Positions 33,587 to 43,138 are shown, counted from the first letter of the stretch. The stretch is 64,000 nt of DNA from Anaerolineales bacterium UBA6055 (GCA_002428985.1 DIYL01000047.1:62001-126000), one strand, 5' to 3'. A program made the numbers and translations. The notes: generated by a model from the letters alone, not told the origin.

Positions 33587-34774
33587 CTCCGCAACCACAA
33601 TTTTAGGGCGACGTGCAACATAGCCTAACGCATAAATGATGACACCTAATGTCACACCAAGTTGGCAAATAATACTCGTTATATCAAGTGGTATAAGCAA
33701 CACACGGATAATCTCACTATCCAGTTGGATTAATACGTTCAAGTAAATTTCAACCACGCCAGTACATAACCCGATGATCAACATCAACCCTACGCCAAAG
33801 CCAATCAACCATAAGGGCATATATCCGGTTACACGACGATTTTCGCCCCGTAAATATGTCGCGATATAGTTCACCAATCCAAGAATGATGAATATCATTA
33901 GCCAATAGACGAGGTCGAGTTGCACGTCTGCTAACTGTGTGCCTTGCATCACATCATGAATACCAACTTGCGATGACATCACACCCATAAATCCAACCCC
34001 AAGCCAGAAAACCGTCCCCAGCGCAATCCAATGAGGCGAGAGTGACATATCGTTTGTACGATCGCGCAGTGCACGATAGTGATGTCCGCCTAGCATTGTA
34101 TAGCACGTCAAAATAATAATGTCTGCGACGACACCATAAAATGGAAATAATTCGATTTGTGATGCGCTGATCAAGAGCCCTGCGAGAATAACGCCCCCTG
34201 AAACACTAATGATGCCGTCGTTTACCCAGCTATGATGCACATGACTCCAGCGTGAAATCAACCAAAACGTGATGCTGACAGCCACAACGCCATAAGCAAC
34301 ATGAGTCAGAAACAATGCAACAGATGTGGTGTTATCAAACATCACTTGCAAAATGAGCCCCAAAATACACAGCAAAATACCGACTTGCCAAATTGTTAAA
34401 AATCGCGAACGCTCGGACTGTATATACGTGGGACCGACAAACACAAGTAACCCGATTATGAGTAAGGTCGATGATACCGCTATACTGAAAATAATCAGCA
34501 CAGTCCATAACCATAACGCCCACTTTAAATACTGTGCATCGACCGTTTCATAGCACATCATCACACCACCTGTGATGCACCCCGTCAAAATTAGCACATC
34601 GAATAATCGGGTTGTGATTAATTTAAGCTGTATGGGTATGTCCGACACAATTGATGGAATGGGTAATGCCTGTAATTCAGTCAATAAAAGTCCACCAACT
34701 AGCAAGAGTAAAAGTAGAACAATCTGATTGAGAAGGGTATAAACCAGTTTGCCTGTAGAGGTTAAACGGATCAT
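33578..34774 (-). CDS. polytopic membrane protein, 398 residues
   Basis: About ten to twelve membrane segments are spread evenly along the sequence. Histidines occur near WSHVHHSWVND and LGGHHYRALRDR at membrane edges. This is vaguely like haem-copper oxidase subunit I relatives, but the full set of haem and copper ligands is not seen. I do not assign a family. The C-terminus ends in a short basic tail. The first 217 bases upstream carry no other gene. Confidence 0.6.
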   Translation of the reverse strand: MIRLTSTGKLVYTLLNQIVLLLLLLVGGLLLTELQALPIPSIVSDIPIQLKLITTRLFDVLILTGCITGGVMMCYETVDAQYLKWALWLWTVLIIFSIAVSSTLLIIGLLVFVGPTYIQSERSRFLTIWQVGILLCILGLILQVMFDNTTSVALFLTHVAYGVVAVSITFWLISRWSHVHHSWVNDGIISVSGGVILAGLLISASQIELFPFYGVVADIIILTCYTMLGGHHYRALRDRTNDMSLSPHWIALGTVFWLGVGFMGVMSSQVGIHDVMQGTQLADVQLDLVYWLMIFIILGLVNYIATYLRGENRRVTGYMPLWLIGFGVGLMLIIGLCTGVVEIYLNVLIQLDSEIIRVLLIPLDITSIICQLGVTLGVIIYALGYVARRPKIVVAELA

Positions 34775-34991
34775 AGTGATATTCCGCTGATTTCTGTCAA
34801 CATCATCGCATTATAACATTTCATTTTGGACTAAATTTAGTATTTAGATTGTCGTTAGTCCGTCAAACTGTCTGATAAAAATTGATTTATATTGTAAAAA
34901 ATGTCACAATTTACGATATGTTTATTTTATTTTAATGATTTTAGGCTTATAATGGCGCTATAACGATATGAATTAAGTTTAGGAAAAACCT

Positions 34992-35435
34992 ATGAACTTC
35001 GACAGTATGATAGCCAACCTAATGATGGTTCCTGACAAAATTTGGTGTGAGATGCAACCAGAAGGTGACGCATGCGATGTCATTGTACAGATGGAAAACG
35101 GTGCCGTATTTACAGCATTGTTTGCGACTGTACCTTACATCAATCGTCAAATGCAACTCACATTGATGATGACAGAGAGCAACCCCGATACACCGCCGAT
35201 TCGGTATGCTGTATTGGATACACCACATGTTATTGTCGAAGATTTGCAACGATCAACAATTGAAGATGCAATCAATAACCTCGTTTTAGAAGATGTTTTC
35301 GAGAGCTTGTTCACACGCGTTACAGAAGAAGAAAACGCCGTGGATGAACGAACTAGCAACGACGGTAAGCGTGCCACACAAGAGGTAGCGACTGTCGTGA
35401 TTGAAGATGTTTTGATGGTTGATGGCGCTGACTAA
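34992..35435 (+). CDS. hypothetical protein, 147 residues
   Basis: The acidic soluble protein has alternating strands (VIVQMENGAVFTALFATVPYI, MQLTLMMTES, YAVLDTPHVIVEDL) followed by a helix and a polar tail. AGGA precedes the ATG, TATAAT occurs about 35 bases upstream, and a terminator follows, so it looks like a single-gene transcript. Family unknown. Confidence 0.6.
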   Translation: MNFDSMIANLMMVPDKIWCEMQPEGDACDVIVQMENGAVFTALFATVPYINRQMQLTLMMTESNPDTPPIRYAVLDTPHVIVEDLQRSTIEDAINNLVLEDVFESLFTRVTEEENAVDERTSNDGKRATQEVATVVIEDVLMVDGAD

Positions 35436-35470
35436 GCTCCGTTAACATTCACAACTTGTAACTCAATAGG

Positions 35471-35520
35471 ACACGAAGTCTGTCGCCCATTGTGGTGAAT
35501 GCTGGCTTCGTGTTTTTGTT
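35471..35520 (+). terminator. terminator of the 147-residue gene
   Basis: ACACGAAGTC pairs with GGCTTCGTGT (one G-U pair) around a 23-base loop, followed by TTTTGTTTG. Confidence 0.65.
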
Positions 35521-35653
35521 TGCCGTATTCTCCGCTATAATCCTCCCATGGCTTACCGTCACGAAATAAAATATATCCCGATAATTTGTACATGATCATA
35601 AACAATGATCGACAAATTTGTTTGATGTTGGTTATCCAATAAAATCATACATC

Positions 35654-35681
35654 GTAAGGACGAGGCATGCCTCGCCCCGAC
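35654..35681. repeat. REP-like palindrome before thrS
   Basis: GTAAGGACGAGGCATGCCTC... has a perfect 14-base palindromic centre and weaker outer pairs, 41 bases before the thrS start codon. It fits the dispersed family better than a T-box or attenuator. Confidence 0.6.
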
Positions 35682-35722
35682 ATGAAGATATAAATCTAAC
35701 TTAAAAATACCGAGGGAAAACA

Positions 35723-37546
35723 ATGCCAGAAGAACGCTACGAAGACAGTCAACTATATAAGATACGCCACTCAACGGCACATGTGATGGCAGAAGCGATG
35801 CTCGAACGCTTCCCAGAAGCCAAAATTGCGATTGGTCCACCGATTGAGGACGGCTTTTACTACGACTTCGAATTGCCAGAAGCAATCACAGAGCAAGATG
35901 TGAAGTGGGTCGAAAAGCGCATGAAGAAGTTGTTGTCACAGACACACGAATTTAATGTGCGCGACGTATCACCAGAAGAAGCGCGTGAAATCTTCAAAGA
36001 CCAACCGTATAAACTGGAGTTGATTGATGATCTGGTCAATGGACGAACAGACGATAATGGCAATCAAATAGCCGAACCTGCCGAGACATTGACGATTTAT
36101 ACACAAAGCAAATTCACAGATTTGTGTCGTGGTCCACATGTCGCCACCACAAAAGAAATCAATCCGAAAGCGATCAGTATTTCGCTACGCCCGGTTGCGG
36201 GTGCCTATTGGCGTGGTGATGAAAATCGCCAACAACTCACGCGCATCTATGGGACAGCGTGGGAAACACCAGGAGAACTCGCTGATTATAAACAACGCCT
36301 TGAAGAAGCCATGCGCCGTGATCATCGTGTACTCGGGGAAAAACTCGATCTGTTTATTATTGATCCGATGGTGGGTAAAGGTCTACCGCTGTGGCTACCC
36401 AATGGCGCGATTTTACGCGATACACTCGAACGATGGCTGCGTGATATTCAAATTGAACAAGGCTACTTACCGGTTGTGACACCACATCTCGGCAATATCG
36501 AACTCTATAAAACATCTGGTCACTATCCTTATTACTCGGATAGTCAATATACACCGATTGATGTTGATGGCGACGAATTTATGCTCAAGCCGATGAATTG
36601 TCCGCATCACTGCCGGATTTATAAGAGCCAACCCCGCTCCTACCGTGATTTGCCAGTGCGGTATGCAGAATTTGGTACGGTTTATCGTTACGAGCAATCC
36701 GGCGAATTGCGCGGTCTAACACGAGTACGTGGATTCACAGTTGATGATGCGCATCTGTTTGTCCGCCCTGATCAATTGTTGGAAGAATTTAAAGCAGTGG
36801 TTAACCTGATTCAACATGTATTTGGTTCACTGAATATGAAAGACTTCCGTGCGCGTGTGGGTAAACGTGACCCGAACAGCGATAAATATGTGGGTGACCC
36901 TGAATTGTGGGATCAAGCGACAGACGCGATCATTCAAGCCTGCGATGAGCTTGGTTTAACATATCATGTTGAAGAGGGTGAAGCGGCATTCTATGGCCCG
37001 AAGTTAGACTTTATTGTGCGTGATGTGCTCAAACGTGAATGGCAACTCGGAACGGTGCAGGTTGATTATAACTTGCCAGAACGCTTTGACTTAGAATATG
37101 TCGATAGCGATAACGAACGCAAACGCCCTGTGATGATTCACCGTGCGCCGTTCGGTAGTATGGAACGCTTCATCGGTATTTTGATCGAACACTTTGGTGG
37201 TGAATTCCCGGCATGGCTCGCTCCGACACAAGCGGTTGTCATCCCAATCCGTGATATGCACAATGAGTACGCCTTGGAAGTTCAAGCGAAGTTGAAAGCA
37301 GCCGGATTACGCGTCAAAGCTGATGTCCAAGACCGCAACATGCGCTCCAAAATCAAGCAACATCGCAAGATGAACATCCCGTGGTTGCTGATTGTTGGGG
37401 ATCGTGACATGGAAGATCGCACAGTATCGGTTCGCTTGCGCACAGATGAAGACCTCGGCGCGATTCCACTAGATGACTTCGTCGCATTTGCTAAGGAAAC
37501 AGTTGATACAAACGCGCTCGAGATCCGTCCAGAAATTGATGGATAA
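35723..37546 (+). CDS. thrS: threonine--tRNA ligase
   Basis: The 607-residue ThrRS lacks the N-terminal TGS domain of the E. coli enzyme and begins directly with the editing domain: His16 and His20 in RHSTAHVMA and Cys135/His139 in CRGPH form the editing site. The class II core has motif 2 at EFGTVYRYEQSGELRGLTRV, zinc ligands starting with MNCPHHC, and motif 3 at GSMERFIGILIEHF. The anticodon-binding domain is C-terminal. It charges tRNA-Thr; two tRNA-Thr genes lie at 47.3-47.6 kb. GAGGGAAA precedes the start. The last third has a decayed second copy at 43.1-43.5 kb. Confidence 0.97.
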   Translation: MPEERYEDSQLYKIRHSTAHVMAEAMLERFPEAKIAIGPPIEDGFYYDFELPEAITEQDVKWVEKRMKKLLSQTHEFNVRDVSPEEAREIFKDQPYKLELIDDLVNGRTDDNGNQIAEPAETLTIYTQSKFTDLCRGPHVATTKEINPKAISISLRPVAGAYWRGDENRQQLTRIYGTAWETPGELADYKQRLEEAMRRDHRVLGEKLDLFIIDPMVGKGLPLWLPNGAILRDTLERWLRDIQIEQGYLPVVTPHLGNIELYKTSGHYPYYSDSQYTPIDVDGDEFMLKPMNCPHHCRIYKSQPRSYRDLPVRYAEFGTVYRYEQSGELRGLTRVRGFTVDDAHLFVRPDQLLEEFKAVVNLIQHVFGSLNMKDFRARVGKRDPNSDKYVGDPELWDQATDAIIQACDELGLTYHVEEGEAAFYGPKLDFIVRDVLKREWQLGTVQVDYNLPERFDLEYVDSDNERKRPVMIHRAPFGSMERFIGILIEHFGGEFPAWLAPTQAVVIPIRDMHNEYALEVQAKLKAAGLRVKADVQDRNMRSKIKQHRKMNIPWLLIVGDRDMEDRTVSVRLRTDEDLGAIPLDDFVAFAKETVDTNALEIRPEIDG

Positions 37547-37581
37547 TAGCTAGCTAGACATCTCATCCATTACGAAATCAG

Positions 37582-37637
37582 ATAAAACGCTCTACCGAAG
37601 TAGAGCGTTTTATCATCTTTATTAGATGATAAAACGC
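37582..37637 (+). terminator. terminator of thrS with two mutually exclusive hairpins
   Basis: Hairpin 1 (37582-37613) has a perfect 12-bp core AAAACGCTCTAC with a CGAA loop, extended by the outer AT pairs. Its right arm also forms the left arm of hairpin 2 (37605-37618 with 37624-37637, 14 bp, perfect), since ATAAAACGC occurs on both sides. Both cannot form together. No long T-run follows. Confidence 0.65.
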
Positions 37638-37824
37638 ATCACTGAAGACAAAAGAAGAGAATGCCCTTGGGTGTGATTTGAAACATGGTGTCCAAGATTT
37701 CAGGGTTTACTTTGCAAGATGGTTTGTGTTTGATAAGATTCTGTCATGTATATGATCTGATTCACGCACCATATCAATTTCCATACATTATTGAAAACTA
37801 ATTTAGCTAATATCCAGGTCTCTT

Positions 37825-39411
37825 ATGTCAGATGTTGTAACTAATCAATCAGAGCATCATTACCTTCGTTTAGCTGAACTTATGGCTTCATTCTCTCTAG
37901 CAATTGATTTGGGAATGGGACAACCATTGGAATGGGTAATGCGTACATGCTTGCTGGGTGTTCATTTGAGCGAACTACTGGGTTTAAGCGATAATGAGCG
38001 TCGCCAAGTGTACTACATATCATTGTTACAACATATAGGCTGCACTTCTGCAGCCAGCTGGCAAGCCGAACTATTTGGTAATGAACTCAATATGAGTCCT
38101 GTATTGACACTGGATACTAAAAATCCAATCGAAGCATTACCCGCTATAGTAAGAATGGCAGGTCAAGGACAACCATTACCAGCTCGTGTTGGTTATCTCT
38201 ATAAGGCACTCGCAGCTGGAACTGGGGCAAAAGATGAATTGAGTCTGATTCAGTGTGAAGTAGCTGGTAATCTGGCAAGTCGATTAAGTTTCGAATCTGA
38301 GATGCTACAGGCGCTTGGTCAAATCTTTGAACGTTGGGATGGTCAAGGGCAGCCTCATCAATTAAAGGGCAATGATTTAACATTACCTGTACGGGTTGTC
38401 CATGTCGCGCATGATGCTGCTACATTGCAGCTACAAGTAAATACAGAAACAGCAATGAAAACCGTACAAAAACGGATTGGACGACTTTATGATCCTGCTA
38501 TTGCTGAAGTTTTCCTGCAGGCTGCACCCGAATTATTTGACCAACTCGATACTGAGTCTAGTTGGGATACAATTCTAGCGACTGAACCTCAAGCAATATC
38601 ATGGCTATCTCAGGAACAGTTTGAGGATGCCTTGTTTGCAATTGCGGATTTCACTGATTTAAAATCACCTTACTTCGCTGGTCATTCTAGAGGTGTTTCT
38701 GCATTAGCAGAGGTGACTGCACACCAATATGGACTCCCAGAATCTGATGCAATTAGTCTACGTCATGCCGGATTACTCCATGATTTAGGTCAAGTAGGAA
38801 TCTCATCGAGTATATGGAACAAAACAAGTGCTCTTACAGAGAGTGAGTGGGAACGCATACGCTTACATCCTTATCTTACTGAACGTATTCTGGTTCGATC
38901 TCAAGCATTTGTGCCACTCATAAATTTAGCGATTATGCATCATGAACGACTTGATGGATCTGGCTATCATCGTCGCCTGTCCGGAAATATGCTTCCTCTT
39001 ACTGCTCGGATTCTTGCTACTGCCGATGCTTATCATACAATGACAGAGCCCCGCCCACATCGCCCAGCCCTCTCACCAGATGACGCTGCTACTAAACTAC
39101 AACAAGAGGCAAAAGCGGGGAAATACGATACAACAGTTGTCGATGCTGTTCTCAGCGCCGCAGGTCACCAAATCAAGCGACCTCGCTACAAAACATTGAG
39201 TGGTTTGAGTAAACGTGAAATTGAAGTGTTACGTTTAATCGCGCGCGGATTATCAAATCCTGAAATTGGTGATCAACTTTTCATTTCCAAAAAGACAGTT
39301 GGTCATCACGTTCAGCATATTTATAATAAAATTCAAGTTTCTACACGAGCAGGAGCCACTCTCTTTGCTATGCAACATAACCTCCTTGATACACTAGATC
39401 CGTCCTTATAA
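37825..39411 (+). CDS. HD-GYP domain protein fused to a LuxR-type DNA-binding domain
   Basis: The 528-residue protein has a degenerate N-terminal HD-like half (about 20-210) containing QHIGCT and FERWDGQGQP in place of the full motifs. A canonical HD-GYP domain follows (about 280-440) with GLLHDLGQVGIS and MHHERLDGSGYH. A C-terminal LuxR helix-turn-helix ends the protein (about 460-520: LSKREIEVLRLIARGLSNPE, ISKKTVGHHVQHIYNKI). HD-GYP domains hydrolyse cyclic di-GMP, so the enzyme may bind DNA in response to the nucleotide, or be a two-function regulator. It has no receiver or membrane segment. Confidence 0.88.
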   Translation: MSDVVTNQSEHHYLRLAELMASFSLAIDLGMGQPLEWVMRTCLLGVHLSELLGLSDNERRQVYYISLLQHIGCTSAASWQAELFGNELNMSPVLTLDTKNPIEALPAIVRMAGQGQPLPARVGYLYKALAAGTGAKDELSLIQCEVAGNLASRLSFESEMLQALGQIFERWDGQGQPHQLKGNDLTLPVRVVHVAHDAATLQLQVNTETAMKTVQKRIGRLYDPAIAEVFLQAAPELFDQLDTESSWDTILATEPQAISWLSQEQFEDALFAIADFTDLKSPYFAGHSRGVSALAEVTAHQYGLPESDAISLRHAGLLHDLGQVGISSSIWNKTSALTESEWERIRLHPYLTERILVRSQAFVPLINLAIMHHERLDGSGYHRRLSGNMLPLTARILATADAYHTMTEPRPHRPALSPDDAATKLQQEAKAGKYDTTVVDAVLSAAGHQIKRPRYKTLSGLSKREIEVLRLIARGLSNPEIGDQLFISKKTVGHHVQHIYNKIQVSTRAGATLFAMQHNLLDTLDPSL

Positions 39412-39558
39412 GTAATGTAATCTCTGTACTCTCTCAGCCATAATTAAATAAAAATAGGGTATTTGCCCGATGTTGTCGTCTTCGTGATTTTATAAACTGA
39501 AATCATAGTTTGGCGCAAGCCATAGTAGAGAAAATACAAAAAATGTATGGAGGCAACC

Positions 39559-40440
39559 ATGTCAAATAAACCAATTTCACCAGACTTTCCATTTGAATCA
39601 AAGTATCTTGAAGTATTCGGTTCTAAAATGCACTATATCGATGAAGGTAAAGGTGACCCAATACTTTTCCTACATGGAAATCCTACATCAAACTATTTGT
39701 GGCGTAACATTATTCCATACCTTACACCTCATGCTAGGGTTATAGCGCCTGATCTAATTGGGATGGGTAAATCAGATAAGCCGGATCTACCTTATCGCAC
39801 AGCTGATCAATCCAAATATCTCGAAGAGTTTATTAGAAAGCTTGGACTATCAAATATCACTCTCGTTCTACATGATTGGGGTTCAGGTCTTGGCTTTCAT
39901 TATGGAATGAGACATGAAGACAATTTAAAAGGTATTGCATTCATGGAATCAATGGTCAAGCCACTCGAGTGGAGTGATTTATCTTTTAGCAATCGAGTTG
40001 GGTTCAGGTTATTTCGGACTCCCGGTATTGGTTGGTTTATGATCAGCGTGATGAATGTTTTCATGAAACAATTTATGGCACAAGGAATTGTTCGAGATTT
40101 ATCTGCAGAAGAAAAAGCGCATTATAACGCTCCATTTAAATCGATTCGGAGTCGTAAACCAATAAGACAATTCCCCCGTGATGTTCCGATTGGTGGTCAA
40201 CCAGCTGATGTGCATGATATGATCTCCAATTATAGTAAAAAACTTCAGGAATCTGATTTACCTAAATTGCTCTTCGCCGCAAGTCCGGGAGTACTCATAA
40301 ATTCCTCAGACCTCCAGTGGATCAAGAAAAACTTCAAGAATCTAGAAGTAGTGGACATTGGGGAGGGGATACATTTTGTACAAGAAGATAATCCTCATTT
40401 GATCGGTGAAGAATTAGAAAAGTGGTACCTCCGATTGTAG
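39559..40440 (+). CDS. haloalkane dehalogenase-like alpha/beta hydrolase
   Basis: The start at 39559 follows GGAGGCAACC; an ATG 12 bases upstream would overlap that ribosome site. The 293 residues match subfamily II haloalkane dehalogenases: HGNPTSNYLWRN supplies the halide-binding Asn, LVLHDWGSGLGFHYG has the nucleophile Asp followed by the halide-binding Trp, FMESM carries the acid Glu, and GIHFVQEDNP has the catalytic His. The enzyme hydrolyses carbon-halogen bonds to alcohol and halide. The substrate is not known. Confidence 0.88.
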   Translation: MSNKPISPDFPFESKYLEVFGSKMHYIDEGKGDPILFLHGNPTSNYLWRNIIPYLTPHARVIAPDLIGMGKSDKPDLPYRTADQSKYLEEFIRKLGLSNITLVLHDWGSGLGFHYGMRHEDNLKGIAFMESMVKPLEWSDLSFSNRVGFRLFRTPGIGWFMISVMNVFMKQFMAQGIVRDLSAEEKAHYNAPFKSIRSRKPIRQFPRDVPIGGQPADVHDMISNYSKKLQESDLPKLLFAASPGVLINSSDLQWIKKNFKNLEVVDIGEGIHFVQEDNPHLIGEELEKWYLRL

Positions 40441-40557
40441 TTGTTGGTTACTATGCTACACAGACAAAATTATAATATCCTCGCAGTTCTGACGGGGGGA
40501 CATAACCAGAGAATTTGGAATCATTGTCCCCATGAGTTAGCTATGGGATTGCTATTC

Positions 40558-40586
40558 AAAACGCTCTACTTCGGTAGGGCGTTTTT
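40558..40586 (+). terminator. UUCG-loop terminator
   Basis: AAAACGCTCTAC pairs with GTAGGGCGTTTT (one G-U pair) around TTCG, followed by Ts. It is identical over 30 bases to the terminator at 42314. The rest of the gap 40441-40783 shows nothing else clear. Confidence 0.8.
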
Positions 40587-40783
40587 GCATAAATGATAGG
40601 CTTCATAGCATTTATACAATGACCTATAAATGAATAATCTCAATAAATTCGGAGTGTATTTGTTTTTTTATAAAATTTCAGAAAATAATGGATTTATGTT
40701 GTCTGCAATCTAAGAAATTACTTTCGTATCTCAATCTGTCTTCATGCGTCTCTATACATAGAACAAACTTGATAGGATATTTT

Positions 40784-41341
40784 ATGGATACTGAAAGTGA
40801 GTTACTTCGGAGAATTAAACACCTTGATGCAGATGCTTTAGCTGAAACCTTTGATATGTATTACGATTCTATCTATAGTTATATATATTATCGTGTACAT
40901 CATGTACAAACTGCCGAAGATTTAACAGCGAAAGTTTTTCAACGTTTGTTGCAACACTTACATTCGGGGAACGGACCTGATCGAAACTTAAGAGCGTGGT
41001 TATTCCGTGTAGCTTACAATCTTATAGTTGATGATTCACGCCGACAAACACATCGTAATCATGATCCATTATTGGAAACCATGCCAGCTTCAAACCACAA
41101 TATTGAAGAGTTTATTGTTACCAATCAATTAATAGAAAAAGTTTACTTTGCTCTATCTACATTAACCGATAAGCAGCAACATGTTATTCTTCTGCGTTAT
41201 CTCATTGGTATGACTCCAACTGAAATAGCTAATGTTTTGGACGTTACTGTTGGCTCAGTCAAGGCATTGCAGCATCGAGGTTTAGAACGACTCCGTAATG
41301 AAATGGAACTACAGCAAGGAGATACTGGAAATGGAAGATGA
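40784..41341 (+). CDS. ECF-type RNA polymerase sigma factor
   Basis: The ATG at 40784 (AGGA upstream) gives 185 residues; a longer in-frame start upstream has no coding character. Region 2 is seen at LAETFDMYYDSIYSYIYYRV ... RAWLFRVAYNLIVDDSRR, and region 4 at LSTLTDKQQHVILLRYLIGM ... VGSVKALQHRGLERLR. The stop overlaps the start of the next gene by 11 bases, the typical layout for a sigma and its anti-sigma factor. Targets unknown. Confidence 0.9.
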   Translation: MDTESELLRRIKHLDADALAETFDMYYDSIYSYIYYRVHHVQTAEDLTAKVFQRLLQHLHSGNGPDRNLRAWLFRVAYNLIVDDSRRQTHRNHDPLLETMPASNHNIEEFIVTNQLIEKVYFALSTLTDKQQHVILLRYLIGMTPTEIANVLDVTVGSVKALQHRGLERLRNEMELQQGDTGNGR

Positions 41342-42287
41342 TAAATTGATATATGAGACTTTTGAACAAATGCAGATCAACACACCTGAATCACTTAATC
41401 GTAATGCAATTCGTACACGGTTTCTCATTCAAGCAGAGCATATGAGGTTTCAAACACCAGCAGTTGATAGGAAGCAACGTATTAGATGGTGGCAAAGAAT
41501 GTATCGTTATGTAAATTTGCGAAAAGGGATAGATTTTACAATTGATCGTAAATGGATGCCTGTTATGACAGCTCTGGGTATTATTTTATTAGTTGTTGGG
41601 ATGATTTTTGCTCAGCAAATCTTTGATATTTTCACTCAGGTCGAATCTGATCAACACATTGTATCTGTTATGTATGGAATGGGTGAAGAGCAAGTGATCA
41701 ATCGTCCTATTTCTATTGAACAGGCCTCCATGAAAGTAGATTTCCCAATATCTATACCCAGTTATGTACCTGAAGCGTATCAACATGTAGGTGTGTTTTA
41801 TTGGAATGAAGAAGAGCGTATCTCGATACACTATCAATGTGGATCTTATCGCCAACTTATTGTTAGCCTGATAGCTAGCTCGCTAGATAATATGTCTGAT
41901 TTAGAAAATCAAAATCTAGGCATACTTGATGTAGGTGCTAGTGCAAACATTGAGCTGATGAATATTAATGGTGTAGAAGGTCAATACGTGCGTGGCGCAT
42001 GGATAGTTAATGCTCCAAGCATACAATTTGAGGAAGTAGATGATCAATGGACACGCACATATAATAATAATGGAGAAGTTTCTACATTGATTCCAAGTTC
42101 CCAGATACCAGTACAAGGTAAGTGGCATAATGAAAGTGAACTTCAGCGGTTGTTATGGTATCACGATGGCATTCTTTATATTATTAGTAATATTGGATCA
42201 CGTATTGATGTTGATATGGCAGGGGAATGTGAATTAAACAAAGAGATATATGAAGCTGTCGCTAATAGTCTCACACTTATTGATTAA
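41331..42287 (+). CDS. probable anti-sigma factor, single-pass membrane protein
   Basis: Start at 41331 after AAGGAGA, 318 residues. A cytoplasmic N-terminal part of about 75 residues would bind the sigma factor, one membrane segment lies at about 80-102 (VMTALGIILLVVGMIFAQQ), and the remaining 215 residues are outside. The external part has strands with ISIEQASMKVDFPISIPSYVP, reminiscent of DUF4367 sensor domains. It has no zinc-binding HxxxCxxC motif. Role as anti-sigma is inferred from the overlap and topology. Confidence 0.75.
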   Translation: MEDDKLIYETFEQMQINTPESLNRNAIRTRFLIQAEHMRFQTPAVDRKQRIRWWQRMYRYVNLRKGIDFTIDRKWMPVMTALGIILLVVGMIFAQQIFDIFTQVESDQHIVSVMYGMGEEQVINRPISIEQASMKVDFPISIPSYVPEAYQHVGVFYWNEEERISIHYQCGSYRQLIVSLIASSLDNMSDLENQNLGILDVGASANIELMNINGVEGQYVRGAWIVNAPSIQFEEVDDQWTRTYNNNGEVSTLIPSSQIPVQGKWHNESELQRLLWYHDGILYIISNIGSRIDVDMAGECELNKEIYEAVANSLTLID

Positions 42288-42313
42288 TTCAAATAGTGTC
42301 AATTGACTTCGTC

Positions 42314-42342
42314 AAAACGCTCTACTTCGGTAGGGCGTTTTT
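42314..42342 (+). terminator. UUCG-loop terminator of the sigma/anti-sigma operon
   Basis: Same 12-bp stem, TTCG loop and T-run as at 40558. It also lies 26 bases from the end of the convergent hydrolase gene and may serve both. Confidence 0.8.
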
Positions 42343-42367
42343 GGGTAAATTATTTGATTTATAGGTA

Positions 42368-42916
42368 TCAATCCAACAAAGATTTTGTATCTGTAATTGT
42401 GGCATACTCGCCGGATAGAAGGGCAAGTTCAAGCGCATGCACATCCTCAGCCGACCAAACACGCCCATTGATGTCTGTACGATCTGTAGAGGCTACACCA
42501 TCTATAGGGACTAAGACATCATATCCTAGGTTACCTGCCATACGAATCGTAGCGCCTACTGAATTTTCCAATAGCACGCCGACTATAACAAGTTTCTGAA
42601 TGTGATGTTCACCTAGATAATCCTGTAGAGTTGTATTGATAAATGCGCTATTTGTCGTCTTCGGAATAATGATTTCGTCAGGCAACGGAGAGACTTCTTG
42701 CTTAAAGTCATTTCCTTTTTGATTGGGTCTGTATGGTGATTGTGGTTCGACAGAGTCATGGCGGATATGAATAATCGGTTGTTGCTTTGCCCGCCAATGG
42801 TTCAGTAATTGGACGATGTTCGCTTCCATTTCGGGTTGTCCACGGCGTCCCCAACTCGGATCGTCAATCGCGTACTGCACATCGATAATCATAAGCGCTA
42901 TGTCATTTTGGGTCAT
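42368..42916 (-). CDS. isochorismatase-family hydrolase lacking the usual active-site cysteine
   Basis: The 182-residue protein shows ALMIIDVQ with the catalytic Asp, PKTTNSAF with the catalytic Lys, and VGVLLENSVGATIRMAGNLGY. In most members the last motif carries the nucleophilic Cys, and here the position is Ser. True isochorismatases also lack the Cys, while amidase-type members need it. So the protein is either isochorismatase-like, uses Ser, or is inactive. No siderophore or phenazine genes are nearby. Confidence 0.82.
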   Translation of the reverse strand: MTQNDIALMIIDVQYAIDDPSWGRRGQPEMEANIVQLLNHWRAKQQPIIHIRHDSVEPQSPYRPNQKGNDFKQEVSPLPDEIIIPKTTNSAFINTTLQDYLGEHHIQKLVIVGVLLENSVGATIRMAGNLGYDVLVPIDGVASTDRTDINGRVWSAEDVHALELALLSGEYATITDTKSLLD

Positions 42917-43138
42917 TATGTCTCTCGCTCTTGAATAAGCATTGATCTAATATGTTCTTACAGCTTAATCCATCTCACAAATTTCTTAAATAATGAGTCC
43001 GCCAGCCTACCGAAGCTGTTGCCTGCGGGAAAGCCGTATGCGATTAATCATCGAACTAATCTATTCGGTGGACAGGCAGACGCATGTAGACAGTGCATAC
43101 CAGCTTGCTCTTATAGCGATTTTTGGGATTTACGTAAG

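Noticed and set aside
35580..35722. T-box leader before thrS
   Set aside because: I see no specifier loop or T-box consensus, and the only hairpin there is a REP-like palindrome.
43019..43138. The first 40 codons of the frame containing the thrS remnant as an independent gene
   Set aside because: There is no ribosome site or known motif, and the cysteine-rich reading is probably chance upstream of the thrS match.
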